A stretch of 64,000 bases of DNA from Paenibacillus_V sp046244365 (GTDB taxonomy: Bacteria; Bacillota; Bacilli; Paenibacillales; NBRC-103111): NCBI RefSeq assembly GCF_046244365.1, contig NZ_CP176395.1:1798001-1862000 (forward strand), in the 5' to 3' direction. Position numbers and translations under genes: made by a program. Positions 42,163-50,648 of the stretch are shown one piece after another; position 1 is the stretch's first letter, and the number at the start of each line of letters is the position of its first letter. The notes beneath the pieces are model-generated. The model saw nothing but the letters and a program-made list of their open reading frames with translations, ran no database searches and was not told the DNA's origin.

Positions 42163-42819
42163 ATGACCGGAAATTCGTATTACTTCCGCAAGATTCATTC
42201 TTTGCTCGGCGTCATTCCAGTCGGCTTCTTTTTAGTGGAGCATTTGCTGACTAACTACGCGGCATTTAATGAAGGGCATGCAGGCTTTATCGACAGCGTG
42301 CGCTGGCTCAACAACCTACCGCTCGTTCTTCTGCTGGAGATCGTTGGGATCTGGCTGCCGCTTCTGTACCACGGCGTTTACGGCCTTTATGTAGCTTACA
42401 CGGCACGCAACAATGTAAGCAACTATGGCTACTTCCGCAACGTCATGTTTTTACTGCAGCGGGTAACCGGGGTTATCACGCTTATTTTCGTGGCGTGGCA
42501 CTTCTTCGAAACACGCTTTCAAGTGGCGATCGGCAACACCACTCACGACGAGCTCGGCGTAGTCATGCACGGCATCGTGATGACGCCATGGGCATTTGCA
42601 TTCTATGTGATCGGCGTCATTTGCGCATCTTTCCACTTTGCCAACGGCATGTGGTCGTTCCTCGTCAGCTGGGGAATCACGATCGGACCTCGCGCGCAGC
42701 GCATTTCCTCCATCATCTGGATGGGCGTTTTCGTCGTGATGGCCGTGATGTTCATTCTTTCTCTGACGGCATTCGGCGGTGCGGAATTCCAAGATACTTC
42801 TGTGTTGAAAAAAGCGTAA
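42163..42819 (+). CDS. sdhC: Succinate dehydrogenase cytochrome b558 subunit
   Basis: A 218-residue membrane anchor with five helices and heme-binding histidines (YYFRKIHSLLGVIPVGFFLV, LYHGVYGLYVAYTARNN, RVTGVITLIFVAWHFFETR). The sequence closely follows Bacillus SdhC, which holds two hemes and passes electrons from succinate to menaquinone. The ATG at 42163, after GGGAGGAA, matches the Bacillus start; upstream in-frame ATGs would add unrelated residues. First gene of sdhCAB. Confidence 0.95.
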   Translation: MTGNSYYFRKIHSLLGVIPVGFFLVEHLLTNYAAFNEGHAGFIDSVRWLNNLPLVLLLEIVGIWLPLLYHGVYGLYVAYTARNNVSNYGYFRNVMFLLQRVTGVITLIFVAWHFFETRFQVAIGNTTHDELGVVMHGIVMTPWAFAFYVIGVICASFHFANGMWSFLVSWGITIGPRAQRISSIIWMGVFVVMAVMFILSLTAFGGAEFQDTSVLKKA

Positions 42820-42832
42820 GGGGTGACAACGA

Positions 42833-44593
42833 ATGGCTAATGCAAAGGTAATTGTAGTCGGCGGAGGTTTGGCCGGATTGATGGCGACCATCAAGGCCGC
42901 TGAAGCGGGCGTACATGTCGACTTATTTTCATTGGTGCCGGTTAAACGTTCTCACTCCGTGTGCGCACAGGGTGGAATTAACGGCGCAGTTAATACAAAA
43001 GGCGAAGGCGACTCTCCTTGGGAGCACTTTGACGATACGGTATACGGCGGGGACTTCCTCGCGAATCAGCCTCCGGTAAAGGCGATGTGCGAAGCCGCGC
43101 CTGGAATCATTCACTTGATGGACCGGATGGGCGTTATGTTCAGCCGTACGCCGGAAGGTCTTCTTGACTTCCGCCGCTTCGGGGGTACGCAGTACCACCG
43201 TACGGCATTTGCGGGCGCAACGACAGGCCAACAGCTGCTGTACGCTTTGGACGAGCAAGTTCGCCGCTGGGAGGCGGCCGGTCTCGTAACCAAATACGAG
43301 CACTGGGAATTCATGTCCGCCGTCATTGACGACGAAGGCATTTGCCGCGGCATTTGTGCGCAGGATCTGCGCAGCATGGAAGTGACCACGTTCGTAGCGG
43401 ATGCGACGATCATGGCGAGCGGCGGGCCGGGGATCATTTTCGGCAAAACGACGAACTCCGTCATCAACACGGGAACGGCGGCAAGCGCGGTTTACCAGCA
43501 AGGCGTTTACTACGGCAACGGGGAATTCATTCAAATTCACCCTACGGCGATCCCGGGCGACGACAAGCTGCGCTTGATGTCCGAGTCGGCACGCGGCGAA
43601 GGCGGACGGATTTGGACGTACAAAGACGGTAAGCCTTGGTACTTCCTCGAGGAAAAATATCCGGCATACGGAAACTTGGTACCGCGGGATATCGCGACGC
43701 GTGAAATTTTCTCCGTTTGCGTCGACGATAAGCTCGGCATCAACGGCGAGAACATGGTTTATCTCGACCTGTCCCACAAAGATCCGAAGGAGCTCGACGT
43801 CAAGCTGGGCGGCATCATCGAAATTTACGAGAAGTTCATGGGCGACGACCCACGTAAAATTCCGATGAAGATTTTCCCTGCGGTTCACTATTCGATGGGC
43901 GGCCTGTGGGTAGACTACAACCAAATGACGAACGTTCCGGGCTTGTTCGCTGCGGGCGAATGCGATTATTCGATTCACGGCGCGAACCGTCTGGGCGCAA
44001 ACTCGCTGCTTTCGGCGATTTACGGCGGGATGGTTGCCGGACCGAAAGCGATCGAGTACATCAAAGGCCTCAAGAAGCATGCGGCCGACGTTTCCTCTTC
44101 GGTATTCGAAGCCGAGAAGAAAAAACGGAACGATCAGTACGAGAGCCTGCTCAAAATGGACGGCACCGAAAATGCGTACGTCATTCACAAAGAGCTTGGC
44201 GAAATCATGACGAACAACATGACGGTAGTCCGCTACAACAAAACGCTGCAGGAAACCGACGACAAGCTCCAGGAGCTGCGCGAGCGTTACAAAAAAATCA
44301 ACATGACGGATACTGCGCGCTGGAACAACCAAGGCGTCGCTTTTACCCGCCAATTGTGGAACATGCTCGAGCTTTCCCGTGCGATGACGATCGGCGCGCT
44401 TATGCGTAACGAAAGCCGCGGCGCGCACTACAAGCCGGAGTTCCCTGAGCGCGACGACGACAATTTCATGAAGACGACGAAAGCGAAATATACGCCGGAG
44501 CGTCCGATCATCGAGTACGAAGATATCGACGTATCGCTCGTTGCGCCGCGTAAACGCGACTACTCCACCGATAAGAAAAAGGGAGGGGCTTAA
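42833..44593 (+). CDS. sdhA: Succinate dehydrogenase flavoprotein subunit
   Basis: A 586-residue flavoprotein. The FAD fold is VIVVGGGLAGLMATIKAAEA, the covalent FAD His lies in RSHSVCAQGGINGAVNT, and the substrate site is in HPTAIPGDDKLRLMSESARG and HYSMGGLWVDYNQ. It oxidises succinate to fumarate on the cytoplasmic face of the membrane. It begins 13 nt after sdhC and ends 2 nt before sdhB. Confidence 0.97.
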   Translation: MANAKVIVVGGGLAGLMATIKAAEAGVHVDLFSLVPVKRSHSVCAQGGINGAVNTKGEGDSPWEHFDDTVYGGDFLANQPPVKAMCEAAPGIIHLMDRMGVMFSRTPEGLLDFRRFGGTQYHRTAFAGATTGQQLLYALDEQVRRWEAAGLVTKYEHWEFMSAVIDDEGICRGICAQDLRSMEVTTFVADATIMASGGPGIIFGKTTNSVINTGTAASAVYQQGVYYGNGEFIQIHPTAIPGDDKLRLMSESARGEGGRIWTYKDGKPWYFLEEKYPAYGNLVPRDIATREIFSVCVDDKLGINGENMVYLDLSHKDPKELDVKLGGIIEIYEKFMGDDPRKIPMKIFPAVHYSMGGLWVDYNQMTNVPGLFAAGECDYSIHGANRLGANSLLSAIYGGMVAGPKAIEYIKGLKKHAADVSSSVFEAEKKKRNDQYESLLKMDGTENAYVIHKELGEIMTNNMTVVRYNKTLQETDDKLQELRERYKKINMTDTARWNNQGVAFTRQLWNMLELSRAMTIGALMRNESRGAHYKPEFPERDDDNFMKTTKAKYTPERPIIEYEDIDVSLVAPRKRDYSTDKKKGGA

Positions 44594-44595
44594 GC

Positions 44596-45360
44596 ATGGC
44601 AGAGACGAACGTGCAGAACAAAACGATTCGCTTGATCGTAACCCGCCAAGACAGCCCGGACGGCAAATCGTACACCGAAGAATTCGAAGTGCCTTACCGC
44701 CCGAACATGAACGTAATCAGCGCGTTGATGGAAATTCAGCGCAATCCGAAAACCGCTAACGGCCAAGGAACGACGCCGGTATGCTGGGAATCGAACTGCC
44801 TGGAGGAAGTTTGCGGCGCTTGCTCGATGGTCATCAACGGCAAGCCGCGCCAAGCTTGCTCCGCGCTTGTCGACAAGCTGGAGCAGCCGCTTCGCGTCGC
44901 TCCGATGAAGACGTTCCCGGTTATGCGCGACCTCGTCATCGACCGCGGACGCATGTTCTCGGCGCTGAAGAAGGTCAAAGCATGGATTCCGATCGACGGC
45001 ACGTACGATCTCGGACCGGGGCCTCGCCTCGCCGAATCGAAGCGTCAATGGGCGTATGAGCTTTCCAAGTGCATGACTTGCGGCGTCTGCCTCGAATCGT
45101 GCCCTAACGTGAACGACAAAACGTCGTTCATCGGACCGGCGGCCATCTCTCAAGTGCGTTTGTTCAATACGCATCCGACGGGTGAAATGAACAAGCACGA
45201 GCGTCTCGAAGCGCTCATGGAAGACGGCGGCATCGAAGGCTGCGGCAACTCGCAGAACTGCGTGCGCTCGTGTCCGAAAGGCATTCCGCTCACGACCTCG
45301 ATCGCAGCGATGAACGCCGACACGACGAAGCAATTGTTTAAAAATTGGCTTGGCATGTAA
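44596..45360 (+). CDS. sdhB: Succinate dehydrogenase iron-sulfur subunit
   Basis: A 254-residue protein with the ligands of all three clusters: CWESNCLEEVCGACS ... C for [2Fe-2S], CMTCGVCLESCP for [4Fe-4S] and CGNSQNCVRSCPKG for [3Fe-4S]. It carries electrons from SdhA to SdhC. It is the last gene of the operon and is followed by a strong terminator. Confidence 0.97.
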   Translation: MAETNVQNKTIRLIVTRQDSPDGKSYTEEFEVPYRPNMNVISALMEIQRNPKTANGQGTTPVCWESNCLEEVCGACSMVINGKPRQACSALVDKLEQPLRVAPMKTFPVMRDLVIDRGRMFSALKKVKAWIPIDGTYDLGPGPRLAESKRQWAYELSKCMTCGVCLESCPNVNDKTSFIGPAAISQVRLFNTHPTGEMNKHERLEALMEDGGIEGCGNSQNCVRSCPKGIPLTTSIAAMNADTTKQLFKNWLGM

Positions 45361-45366
45361 GAAGGA

Positions 45367-45410
45367 AACGCAAAAAACTGACCTTTTCGGGGGTCAGTTT
45401 TTTTGCGTTT
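45367..45410 (+). terminator. Terminator after sdhCAB (symmetrical)
   Basis: AACGCAAAAAACTGACC and GGTCAGTTTTTTTGCGTT form a long stem. The A- and T-runs on either side make it able to act in both directions. Confidence 0.88.
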
Positions 45411-45493
45411 AGTAAGGGGTGGCGGGGGAATGGAGTCGCTGATCGAGAGTTGAGCAAACTTCACTGTTTACAAGCAGAATGAGGTTATTTCAA

Positions 45494-45565
45494 CTATATA
45501 AGTTGAACTAAGACAAGGGAGACAGAATGAAATGGACTCCCCATTCATTAGTTCAACTAATATAG
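45494..45565. repeat. MITE-like short repeat, copy 2 (72 nt)
   Basis: It has the same inverted ends (CTATATAAGTTGAACT, AGTTCAACTAATATAG) and inner AATGGACTCCCCATTCATTA as 16412-16506, with a shorter left half. The gap 45411-45862 contains only this and the palindrome cluster. Confidence 0.65.
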
Positions 45566-45603
45566 TCTAAATCCACAAACTTCATTATTTTCAGGCAACA
45601 TGT

Positions 45604-45800
45604 GGTCATTTCGTCGAATAGTGAACCCAGGTTCACTAACAGTGAAGCAAACTTCACTATTTTCAGTCAAAAGCAAGTCATTTCATCGAATAGTGAACCA
45701 GACGTCGCTATTTTACCGTTACGTTCACTATTAGTGACGTTTGCTTCACTATCTCGCCAATGGACTCCATTCCCGGGTGAAATAGTGAATTTAGGTTCAG
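45604..45800. repeat. Second cluster of TAGTGAA palindromes, includes 50-nt inverted copy
   Basis: Repeated TAGTGAA/TTCACTA palindromes such as TAGTGAACCCAGGTTCACTA and AGTGAAGCAAACTTCACT. Positions 45687-45736 are the reverse complement of 5319-5368 with 3 mismatches in 50. AATGGACTCC of the MITE-like element reappears at ~45762. Confidence 0.8.
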
Positions 45801-45862
45801 TAATATTGAATTTACATGCCTTATTTACGGAAGAAACCGGGATCAGAGGGCAACTCGTTCAG

Positions 45863-46522
45863 TCAATTTTTCAAGCTTCTGAAATGCTCCCCGTCCCTGA
45901 CCGTAATATTCAGTCCATTTATACTCCCTGAGGAGGATACGACATCATAGCCGTCCGGCAGCTTTAATTGGAACGGGATGCTGAACGTTTTTTGCTCGCG
46001 CGGGGCGATTGTCAAACGCTGATGGCCGATGACATCCAAGTCCCCAACTAACGACGAGGGGGACGAAGAGGAATCCCTGAGCGAGACGTTGAAGCTTACT
46101 TCCGTTTGCCCGTAATTTTTGAAGGTAAACGTGCAGGCGCCTTCGATTGCACCTTGTTGAACTTTATAGTGGCAGCTGCTGTTATTACGCAATTCGAGCG
46201 CGTAGATGCCTTCCGCAAAAACGGATTGATAACCGGCCGCTACGGTTTGCGGAAGCATGGGGATGAGAATGAGCAGCGATATCGTTACAAGAAAGCGGTG
46301 TTGACGCATGGTTTTGTATAGCAGTACCAAACCGGAGAGGAACAATAATGTAAATATAATCCCGGGAAAGTAGAATCCGGAGGTGCCTTTTGACCACGGA
46401 GAGAATCCGGCGGTTCGAAAGGCAAGCTCCCCCAGCGTCACGTCATCAGGGTATTTCCATGCCATTGCCGCAGAAAGGCTTAGCAGCAGGATGGCTGTCA
46501 ACAGCGATGCCCTTTTTGTCAA
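45863..46522 (-). CDS. Membrane-anchored protein of unknown function
   Basis: A 219-residue protein. A first hydrophobic helix (~5-22) is followed by two more (~50-68, ~75-95), then an extracytoplasmic beta-rich domain (~100-215) rich in Ser/Asn (LELRNNSSCHYKV, FTFKNYGQTEVSFNVSLRDS) that looks Ig-like. The TTG start at 46522 follows AAAGGAG at 8 nt. I do not recognise a family. It ends next to the palindrome cluster and is divergent from the gene at 46675. Confidence 0.65.
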   Translation of the reverse strand: MTKRASLLTAILLLSLSAAMAWKYPDDVTLGELAFRTAGFSPWSKGTSGFYFPGIIFTLLFLSGLVLLYKTMRQHRFLVTISLLILIPMLPQTVAAGYQSVFAEGIYALELRNNSSCHYKVQQGAIEGACTFTFKNYGQTEVSFNVSLRDSSSSPSSLVGDLDVIGHQRLTIAPREQKTFSIPFQLKLPDGYDVVSSSGSINGLNITVRDGEHFRSLKN

Positions 46523-46674
46523 AGCGGTCGCTCCTTTCAGAAAAAAGATTAGATTTATTATACTAAAATAAGGTTAAGATGGATACCTTAGGCGGGTGTA
46601 ATTGCCGAACGGGTCATGAAAAGCCGATTACATCTATATTTTATAAGGAAGCCGTTGCAAGCGGAGGGTTGGAA

Positions 46675-48027
46675 ATGAAGCATAAAGCTGTATGGTCAGG
46701 GCCGTCCATTCAAATCGACCCTTTGTTTGCCTATTACACCGACAGGTCGGCGGATAGCATTGCGGAGGAAATCGAGCTGGCAGGCTATCGTACGGTGCAT
46801 TATTTTGTCGTCAGCGAAAACAAGGTCAATCGAGAACTAATCGATGCCTTTCATGCAAAGGGAATTGCGGTATGGGCGCTCGTCATCGGGAACGGAACGT
46901 TCAGCACCGACGGTTATCCGGCGGAATGGCCCGGTTGGCAAATGGAGCTTCTGAAGCCTGCGAACGACGGATTCATAAGGCTTTCTCCATTCAGCGGCAG
47001 CTACAGGACATGGAAAAAGGCAGCCGTGGCTGCACTTCTCACAGACTATCCCTTCGACGGCATCGAGTTCGCCGAGCCATTTTTTCCGGAGTGGGACGGG
47101 ATCCGCACGGGCACTTACGGGGATGTCGGACCGCTGGCGCAAGCCGCTTTTGAGCAAAGGTACCAGGAGGAAATCCCGGATTTCCGCAATCCCGGCTCGC
47201 CTAGGTACTATTTGTCGGATACGAAGCGGTATCGCAATTGGGTTGAATTCCGGGTGGAGGCCGTCAATGATTTCCTTGACGAGCTGTTGAACGGGGCGGG
47301 CGGTGCAAGGGACGTTCGTCCGGATATTGCCGTAGCCACTTGGTCGCTGGCGATCGACGACGGTCCTCGTTCCGTTGAACGCCTTAGAGAAATTCAGGGA
47401 TTGGATGCGCCTGCCATGATTGCCAAGGTAAAGCCGGACATTCATGTGCTGCAGACCCATTGGCCGGACTGGACCAAGAGCGAATCCGAGCTCCCTCCGG
47501 ACTATATCAAAGCGTACCGCCCTTTCGCCGATGCGATCCGAGCGGCGCACCCGGGCATGCCGATCGCCGTTCAGGCGGATATCGGGTCGGCTAAGCATAT
47601 GCTGAAAAGTCGGGAATGGCTGAACGGATTTTCCCGCGCTGTCAAGCGATACGGCTATGCGGCCTGGACGGCTTATGAATATCATTTGGGAAAGTATATG
47701 TATGACGAAAAGCCGGTACCGCTCAAAGTGCAAAGGATAGGTGCAAGGGAGCTGGTCCTATCGTTCAATAAAAGAATCGACGGGGCGTCCGTTTTGATGC
47801 CCGGACATGTGCTGCTGGATACCGGCGGGCATGTGCGTCCTCTGTTTCCGGAAGCCGGGGCAAAGATCGACGGAAACCGCATAGTCGTATACGCCGAGCA
47901 GCTTCCCCGAACGTCATTCGAATTAGTCTTCGCTAACGTGACCGACACGCCTTCGCGCTGGTTGTTTAACGAGCATGAGCCGAATGCGATTATGGCGGGA
48001 ACACATGTAGTTGTACCTGGGAGGTAA
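46675..48027 (+). CDS. Putative TIM-barrel glycosidase-like protein
   Basis: A 450-residue protein without signal peptide. The first ~350 residues alternate strands and helices as in a TIM barrel (RTVHYFVVSENKVNRELIDA, FDGIEFAEPFFPEWDG, IAVATWSLAIDDG, MPIAVQADIGSA), with acidic residues at strand ends that suit a glycoside hydrolase. The last ~90 residues resemble a small beta domain. I do not recognise the exact family. GGAGGG precedes the ATG at 46675. It is followed by a 23S rRNA fragment and a terminator, and then by another barrel-like gene. Confidence 0.6.
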   Translation: MKHKAVWSGPSIQIDPLFAYYTDRSADSIAEEIELAGYRTVHYFVVSENKVNRELIDAFHAKGIAVWALVIGNGTFSTDGYPAEWPGWQMELLKPANDGFIRLSPFSGSYRTWKKAAVAALLTDYPFDGIEFAEPFFPEWDGIRTGTYGDVGPLAQAAFEQRYQEEIPDFRNPGSPRYYLSDTKRYRNWVEFRVEAVNDFLDELLNGAGGARDVRPDIAVATWSLAIDDGPRSVERLREIQGLDAPAMIAKVKPDIHVLQTHWPDWTKSESELPPDYIKAYRPFADAIRAAHPGMPIAVQADIGSAKHMLKSREWLNGFSRAVKRYGYAAWTAYEYHLGKYMYDEKPVPLKVQRIGARELVLSFNKRIDGASVLMPGHVLLDTGGHVRPLFPEAGAKIDGNRIVVYAEQLPRTSFELVFANVTDTPSRWLFNEHEPNAIMAGTHVVVPGR

Positions 48028-48040
48028 GCGGGGCGCCACA

Positions 48041-48139
48041 GACAAGTCGAGCAGGGACGAAAGTCGGGCTTAGTGATCCGGTGGTACCGAATGGAAGAGC
48101 CATCGCTCAACGGATAAAAGCTACCCTGGGGATAACAGG
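48041..48139 (+). pseudogene. Fragment of 23S rRNA domain V (99 nt)
   Basis: This stretch reproduces conserved bacterial 23S rRNA in sense orientation: ACAAGTCGAGCAGGGACGAA, then GTGATCCGGTGG, CCATCGCTCAACGGATAAAA and GGGGATAACAGG. By memory of E. coli numbering this is roughly positions 2360-2455, ending just after A2451 of the peptidyl transferase centre. Sequence before and after is not rRNA, so it is an isolated piece, not a gene. It lies between the stop of the barrel protein and a terminator. A GAACCGGGC/GCCCGGGTTC hairpin follows at about 48153-48190. Confidence 0.88.
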
Positions 48140-48207
48140 TATCTCAGGCCGTGAACCGGGCGGCTGCTGCATGTTTTACTGCCCGGGTTCCCGCAAGTGC
48201 GGCTGTG

Positions 48208-48245
48208 AAACGTATTTTCTGCATATAGCAGGAATGCGTTTTTTA
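48208..48245 (+). terminator. Terminator before the split gene
   Basis: AAACGTATT-CTGC pairs with GCAG-AATGCGTTT around ATATA and is followed by TTTTTA. Confidence 0.65.
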
Positions 48246-48277
48246 TTGTTGACAATCCACAAATGACTAAATAATTG

Positions 48278-48306
48278 TTGACAACGAAAAAGCGCTGACA
48301 TATGAT
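48278..48306 (+). promoter_or_regulatory. Strong promoter with duplicated ATTGTTGACAA element
   Basis: TTGACA, a 17-nt spacer and TATGAT form a near-consensus promoter ~85 nt before the gene at 48389. The sequence ATTGTTGACAA occurs here (from ~48275) and again 27 nt upstream, and each is nearly palindromic, so a repressor may bind both. Confidence 0.7.
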
Positions 48307-48388
48307 GGCGATGTAGCTTCATTCCATTTCTAGTGGACGGGCAAGCTGAACACCATTTCCTACTATTTTTGTTTGAAGGGGCGTATGT

Positions 48389-49342
48389 GTGGTGACGGAA
48401 AAAGACTATGTATTCGATCCGATCGTTCCTTTCTTATTCGTCAAGGAAAAGAAAGAAGATATGCTGAATGCCATAAGAAAACTGAATCGCGAAGCGGGCT
48501 TAAGGAGGTTTATCCTTGTTTTTCCGGTGTGGGACGGAGAAGCCAAAGGGCAAACCGTCATCCAGGCATTCGAGAAATTCGGCGACCTCCTTGGCGAGAT
48601 AAGGAGGAGTTTGGCTGCAGACGGGATCGAGGTTGGATGGTGGTGTGCGCCAAGCTTATCCGTAGTGCCGCAGCTGCCTAACGGGGCCTTGCCTGTGCAA
48701 AAAATAGTCGGCATTGACGGCGCCGTCTCCAAGTCGGCTCACTGCCCGCTGGATAAGCAATTTGCGGCGTCGATGGGCACCTACCTTCAAACGGTCGTGA
48801 GAAGGGGCGCACCTCCTAATATTTTTTTCGAAGACGATTATCGATTGAGCAACCAAGATGTGGTGAAGTTCGGCTGCTTCTGTCCGCTGCACCTGAAGCG
48901 TTTTGCCGCAATAATCGGCAAAGAGGTTTCCAGGGAGGAGCTGGAAGCCGTATTTCGTTCCGGAGGCGAGCGATCCGCGAAATATCGCAAAGCATGGGCG
49001 GGACTGATGAAGGACTCCCTCGTGGAGCTGGCCCAAAGCATGCGGAGCGCCGTAGACGAGGTATCGCCGGACACCCGTATGGCGCTTTGTCAGCCAGGGG
49101 TCAGCGATTTGGAAGGAGACATCACGGAAGCGGTGGCCAAGGCTCTCGCCGGACGCACGAAGCCATTCGTTCGCTTGTTCGGCAGCGACTATAATAGAGA
49201 TACTGCGGATAACTTCGCTTCTTTAACCTTCCATATGCTGCACTCCAAGGAGACGCTTAGCAAGGAAATCGAGCTCATTCATGAATCGGATCCTTTTCCT
49301 CATTCCCGATTTTTTTCTCGGCCGCTAAGCTGCGCGCCTTGA
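48389..49342 (+). CDS. N-terminal part of a split carbohydrate-active-like protein
   Basis: The frame gives 317 residues, with a barrel-like run of strands (RFILVFPVWDGEAKGQ, IEVGWWCAPS, PPNIFFEDDYRLSN, RMALCQPGVSD) and a HESDPFPHSRFF segment near the end. It begins with GTG at 48389, 7 nt after AAGGGG. After a run of seven T (~49310-49316) the frame soon ends, while the next frame continues SAAKLRALITLALFYGLDG, which would be expected to follow directly. So this is one gene of ~685 codons broken by a -1 base change in the T-run, or one that uses slippage. The family is not recognised. Confidence 0.6.
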   Translation: MVTEKDYVFDPIVPFLFVKEKKEDMLNAIRKLNREAGLRRFILVFPVWDGEAKGQTVIQAFEKFGDLLGEIRRSLAADGIEVGWWCAPSLSVVPQLPNGALPVQKIVGIDGAVSKSAHCPLDKQFAASMGTYLQTVVRRGAPPNIFFEDDYRLSNQDVVKFGCFCPLHLKRFAAIIGKEVSREELEAVFRSGGERSAKYRKAWAGLMKDSLVELAQSMRSAVDEVSPDTRMALCQPGVSDLEGDITEAVAKALAGRTKPFVRLFGSDYNRDTADNFASLTFHMLHSKETLSKEIELIHESDPFPHSRFFSRPLSCAP

Positions 49343-50445
49343 TTACTTTGGCCTTGTTCTATGGTCTGGACGGTTCATTGTCATACGTGACCCAGTATAC
49401 GGACGGACCTACCGAGGAAGAGGGCTACTACAGGATGATCGCTAAGAACAGCGCCTTTTTTACCGAATTGAGGCGTTCCGCTGCGGGTTTCCGAATGGCA
49501 GGACCGCGGATTATGTATCGTCCGCTCGCGCATGTTTACCGTCCTCTTGTCGGGAACGAGGTTCCTTTGCATGTGGCTACGCCTTGGGCATCCGTTCTGG
49601 GCAAGTCGGGAATTCCTTATTCGATTCATTCGGAGAAAGGGCCGGTAATGATCTGCGGGGAAGATATCCTTGATTTATCGGATGCGGAAATGAGCGAGAT
49701 TCTTGGCAGCGGAGTATTTCTTGACGGGCTGGCGGCCATGTATGCTTGCCGGAGAGGCTATGGGGACCTGCTGGGTGTGGAGATTACGGAGCTCGAGAGT
49801 ACGATCGGCGATACGATTGTCAGCGAGCAACTGACGGAGCTTACCGGGTGGAGGGAGTATACGTCGGGCTCAAGAATGTATTTCCACAATCTTTCCCTCG
49901 CCGTGCAGCAGCACTCCAGCGTGTTTCGCATTCATGCGAAGGATGAAGCCGTCCAGGTTTTGTCCGATTTCAGGGATGAAGACGGACAAGCCGTCGCTCC
50001 TGCCACCATTCTTTATGAAAACCGTCTCGGCGGTCGCGTAGCGGTCATTGCTTATGACCTGAAGCAAAATGTCTCGGCTTCCGTGTACAACTATAAGCGC
50101 AAGGAACAGATAAGAGGCATTGTGGAGTGGCTGAGCCGGAACAACCTGCCGGTTTATGCGGCGAAGGATCCGAATGTATTCGTGAGCGCACAAGAGCACT
50201 CGGAATCGGGAGATAAGCGGGTTGCCGTTTTTAATATGAGTTTGGATCCGCTGGAAAAGATAACGCTCACGATCGATGCAAGCTGGAATAAAAAATTTGC
50301 TCATTGCTTACAGGAGGATGGAACGTGGGTGACGCTGGATACGGAGGAAATGAACCGGAAGGAAGATAAGCTTACCCTACTGATCAATCGGTCATGCTTA
50401 CCCTTACAGCCTTTGATCGTGCGTTTCACCGATCGATGCTTGTAA
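49339..50445 (+). CDS. C-terminal part of the split carbohydrate-active-like protein
   Basis: This frame gives 368 residues from a TTG that overlaps the preceding stop (TTGA). The beginning, LITLALFYGLDGSLSYVTQY, continues the barrel of the upstream frame. Then comes a region that resembles a beta-galactosidase trimerisation (GATase-like) domain (VMICGEDILDLSD, SGVFLDGLAAMYAC) and a final beta-rich domain. No ribosome site precedes the TTG, which supports a frameshift rather than two genes. Independent coupled translation at TTGA is still possible. A terminator follows. Confidence 0.6.
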   Translation: MITLALFYGLDGSLSYVTQYTDGPTEEEGYYRMIAKNSAFFTELRRSAAGFRMAGPRIMYRPLAHVYRPLVGNEVPLHVATPWASVLGKSGIPYSIHSEKGPVMICGEDILDLSDAEMSEILGSGVFLDGLAAMYACRRGYGDLLGVEITELESTIGDTIVSEQLTELTGWREYTSGSRMYFHNLSLAVQQHSSVFRIHAKDEAVQVLSDFRDEDGQAVAPATILYENRLGGRVAVIAYDLKQNVSASVYNYKRKEQIRGIVEWLSRNNLPVYAAKDPNVFVSAQEHSESGDKRVAVFNMSLDPLEKITLTIDASWNKKFAHCLQEDGTWVTLDTEEMNRKEDKLTLLINRSCLPLQPLIVRFTDRCL

Positions 50446-50463
50446 CATCCCCCGGAAAACCGG

Positions 50464-50509
50464 AACCGTCTGATGCTGCCGATGCAGCCTTCAGGCGGTT
50501 TTGTTTTTT
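50464..50509 (+). terminator. Terminator after the split gene
   Basis: AACCGTCTGA and TCAGGCGGTT pair and are followed by TTGTTTTTTG. Confidence 0.75.
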
Positions 50510-50648
50510 GAAGGGCGGCAATTATCGCGGGGGGTAGTACGCATTCGCCTTTTTCTGACAAATGGGGGTATCTGTACAGGCGGGTGCAAGCCCTTATGGA
50601 TATTTTGGTAAAGAACGTTATCGTGACAAGTGCTGGAGGTGTGGACAA

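Noticed and set aside
42929..44428. Minus-strand ORF of ~499 codons opposite sdhA
   Set aside because: The plus strand encodes a complete SdhA with all motifs; the antisense frame is Arg/Val/His-rich without recognisable domains.
48081..48266. 62-codon ORF starting in the 23S rRNA fragment
   Set aside because: Its first part is rRNA sequence and it has no ribosome site.
49339..49342. TTGA stop/start overlap as evidence for two coupled genes
   Set aside because: Kept only as an alternative: the downstream frame continues the expected fold directly and no ribosome site precedes the TTG, so a frameshift is the simpler reading.
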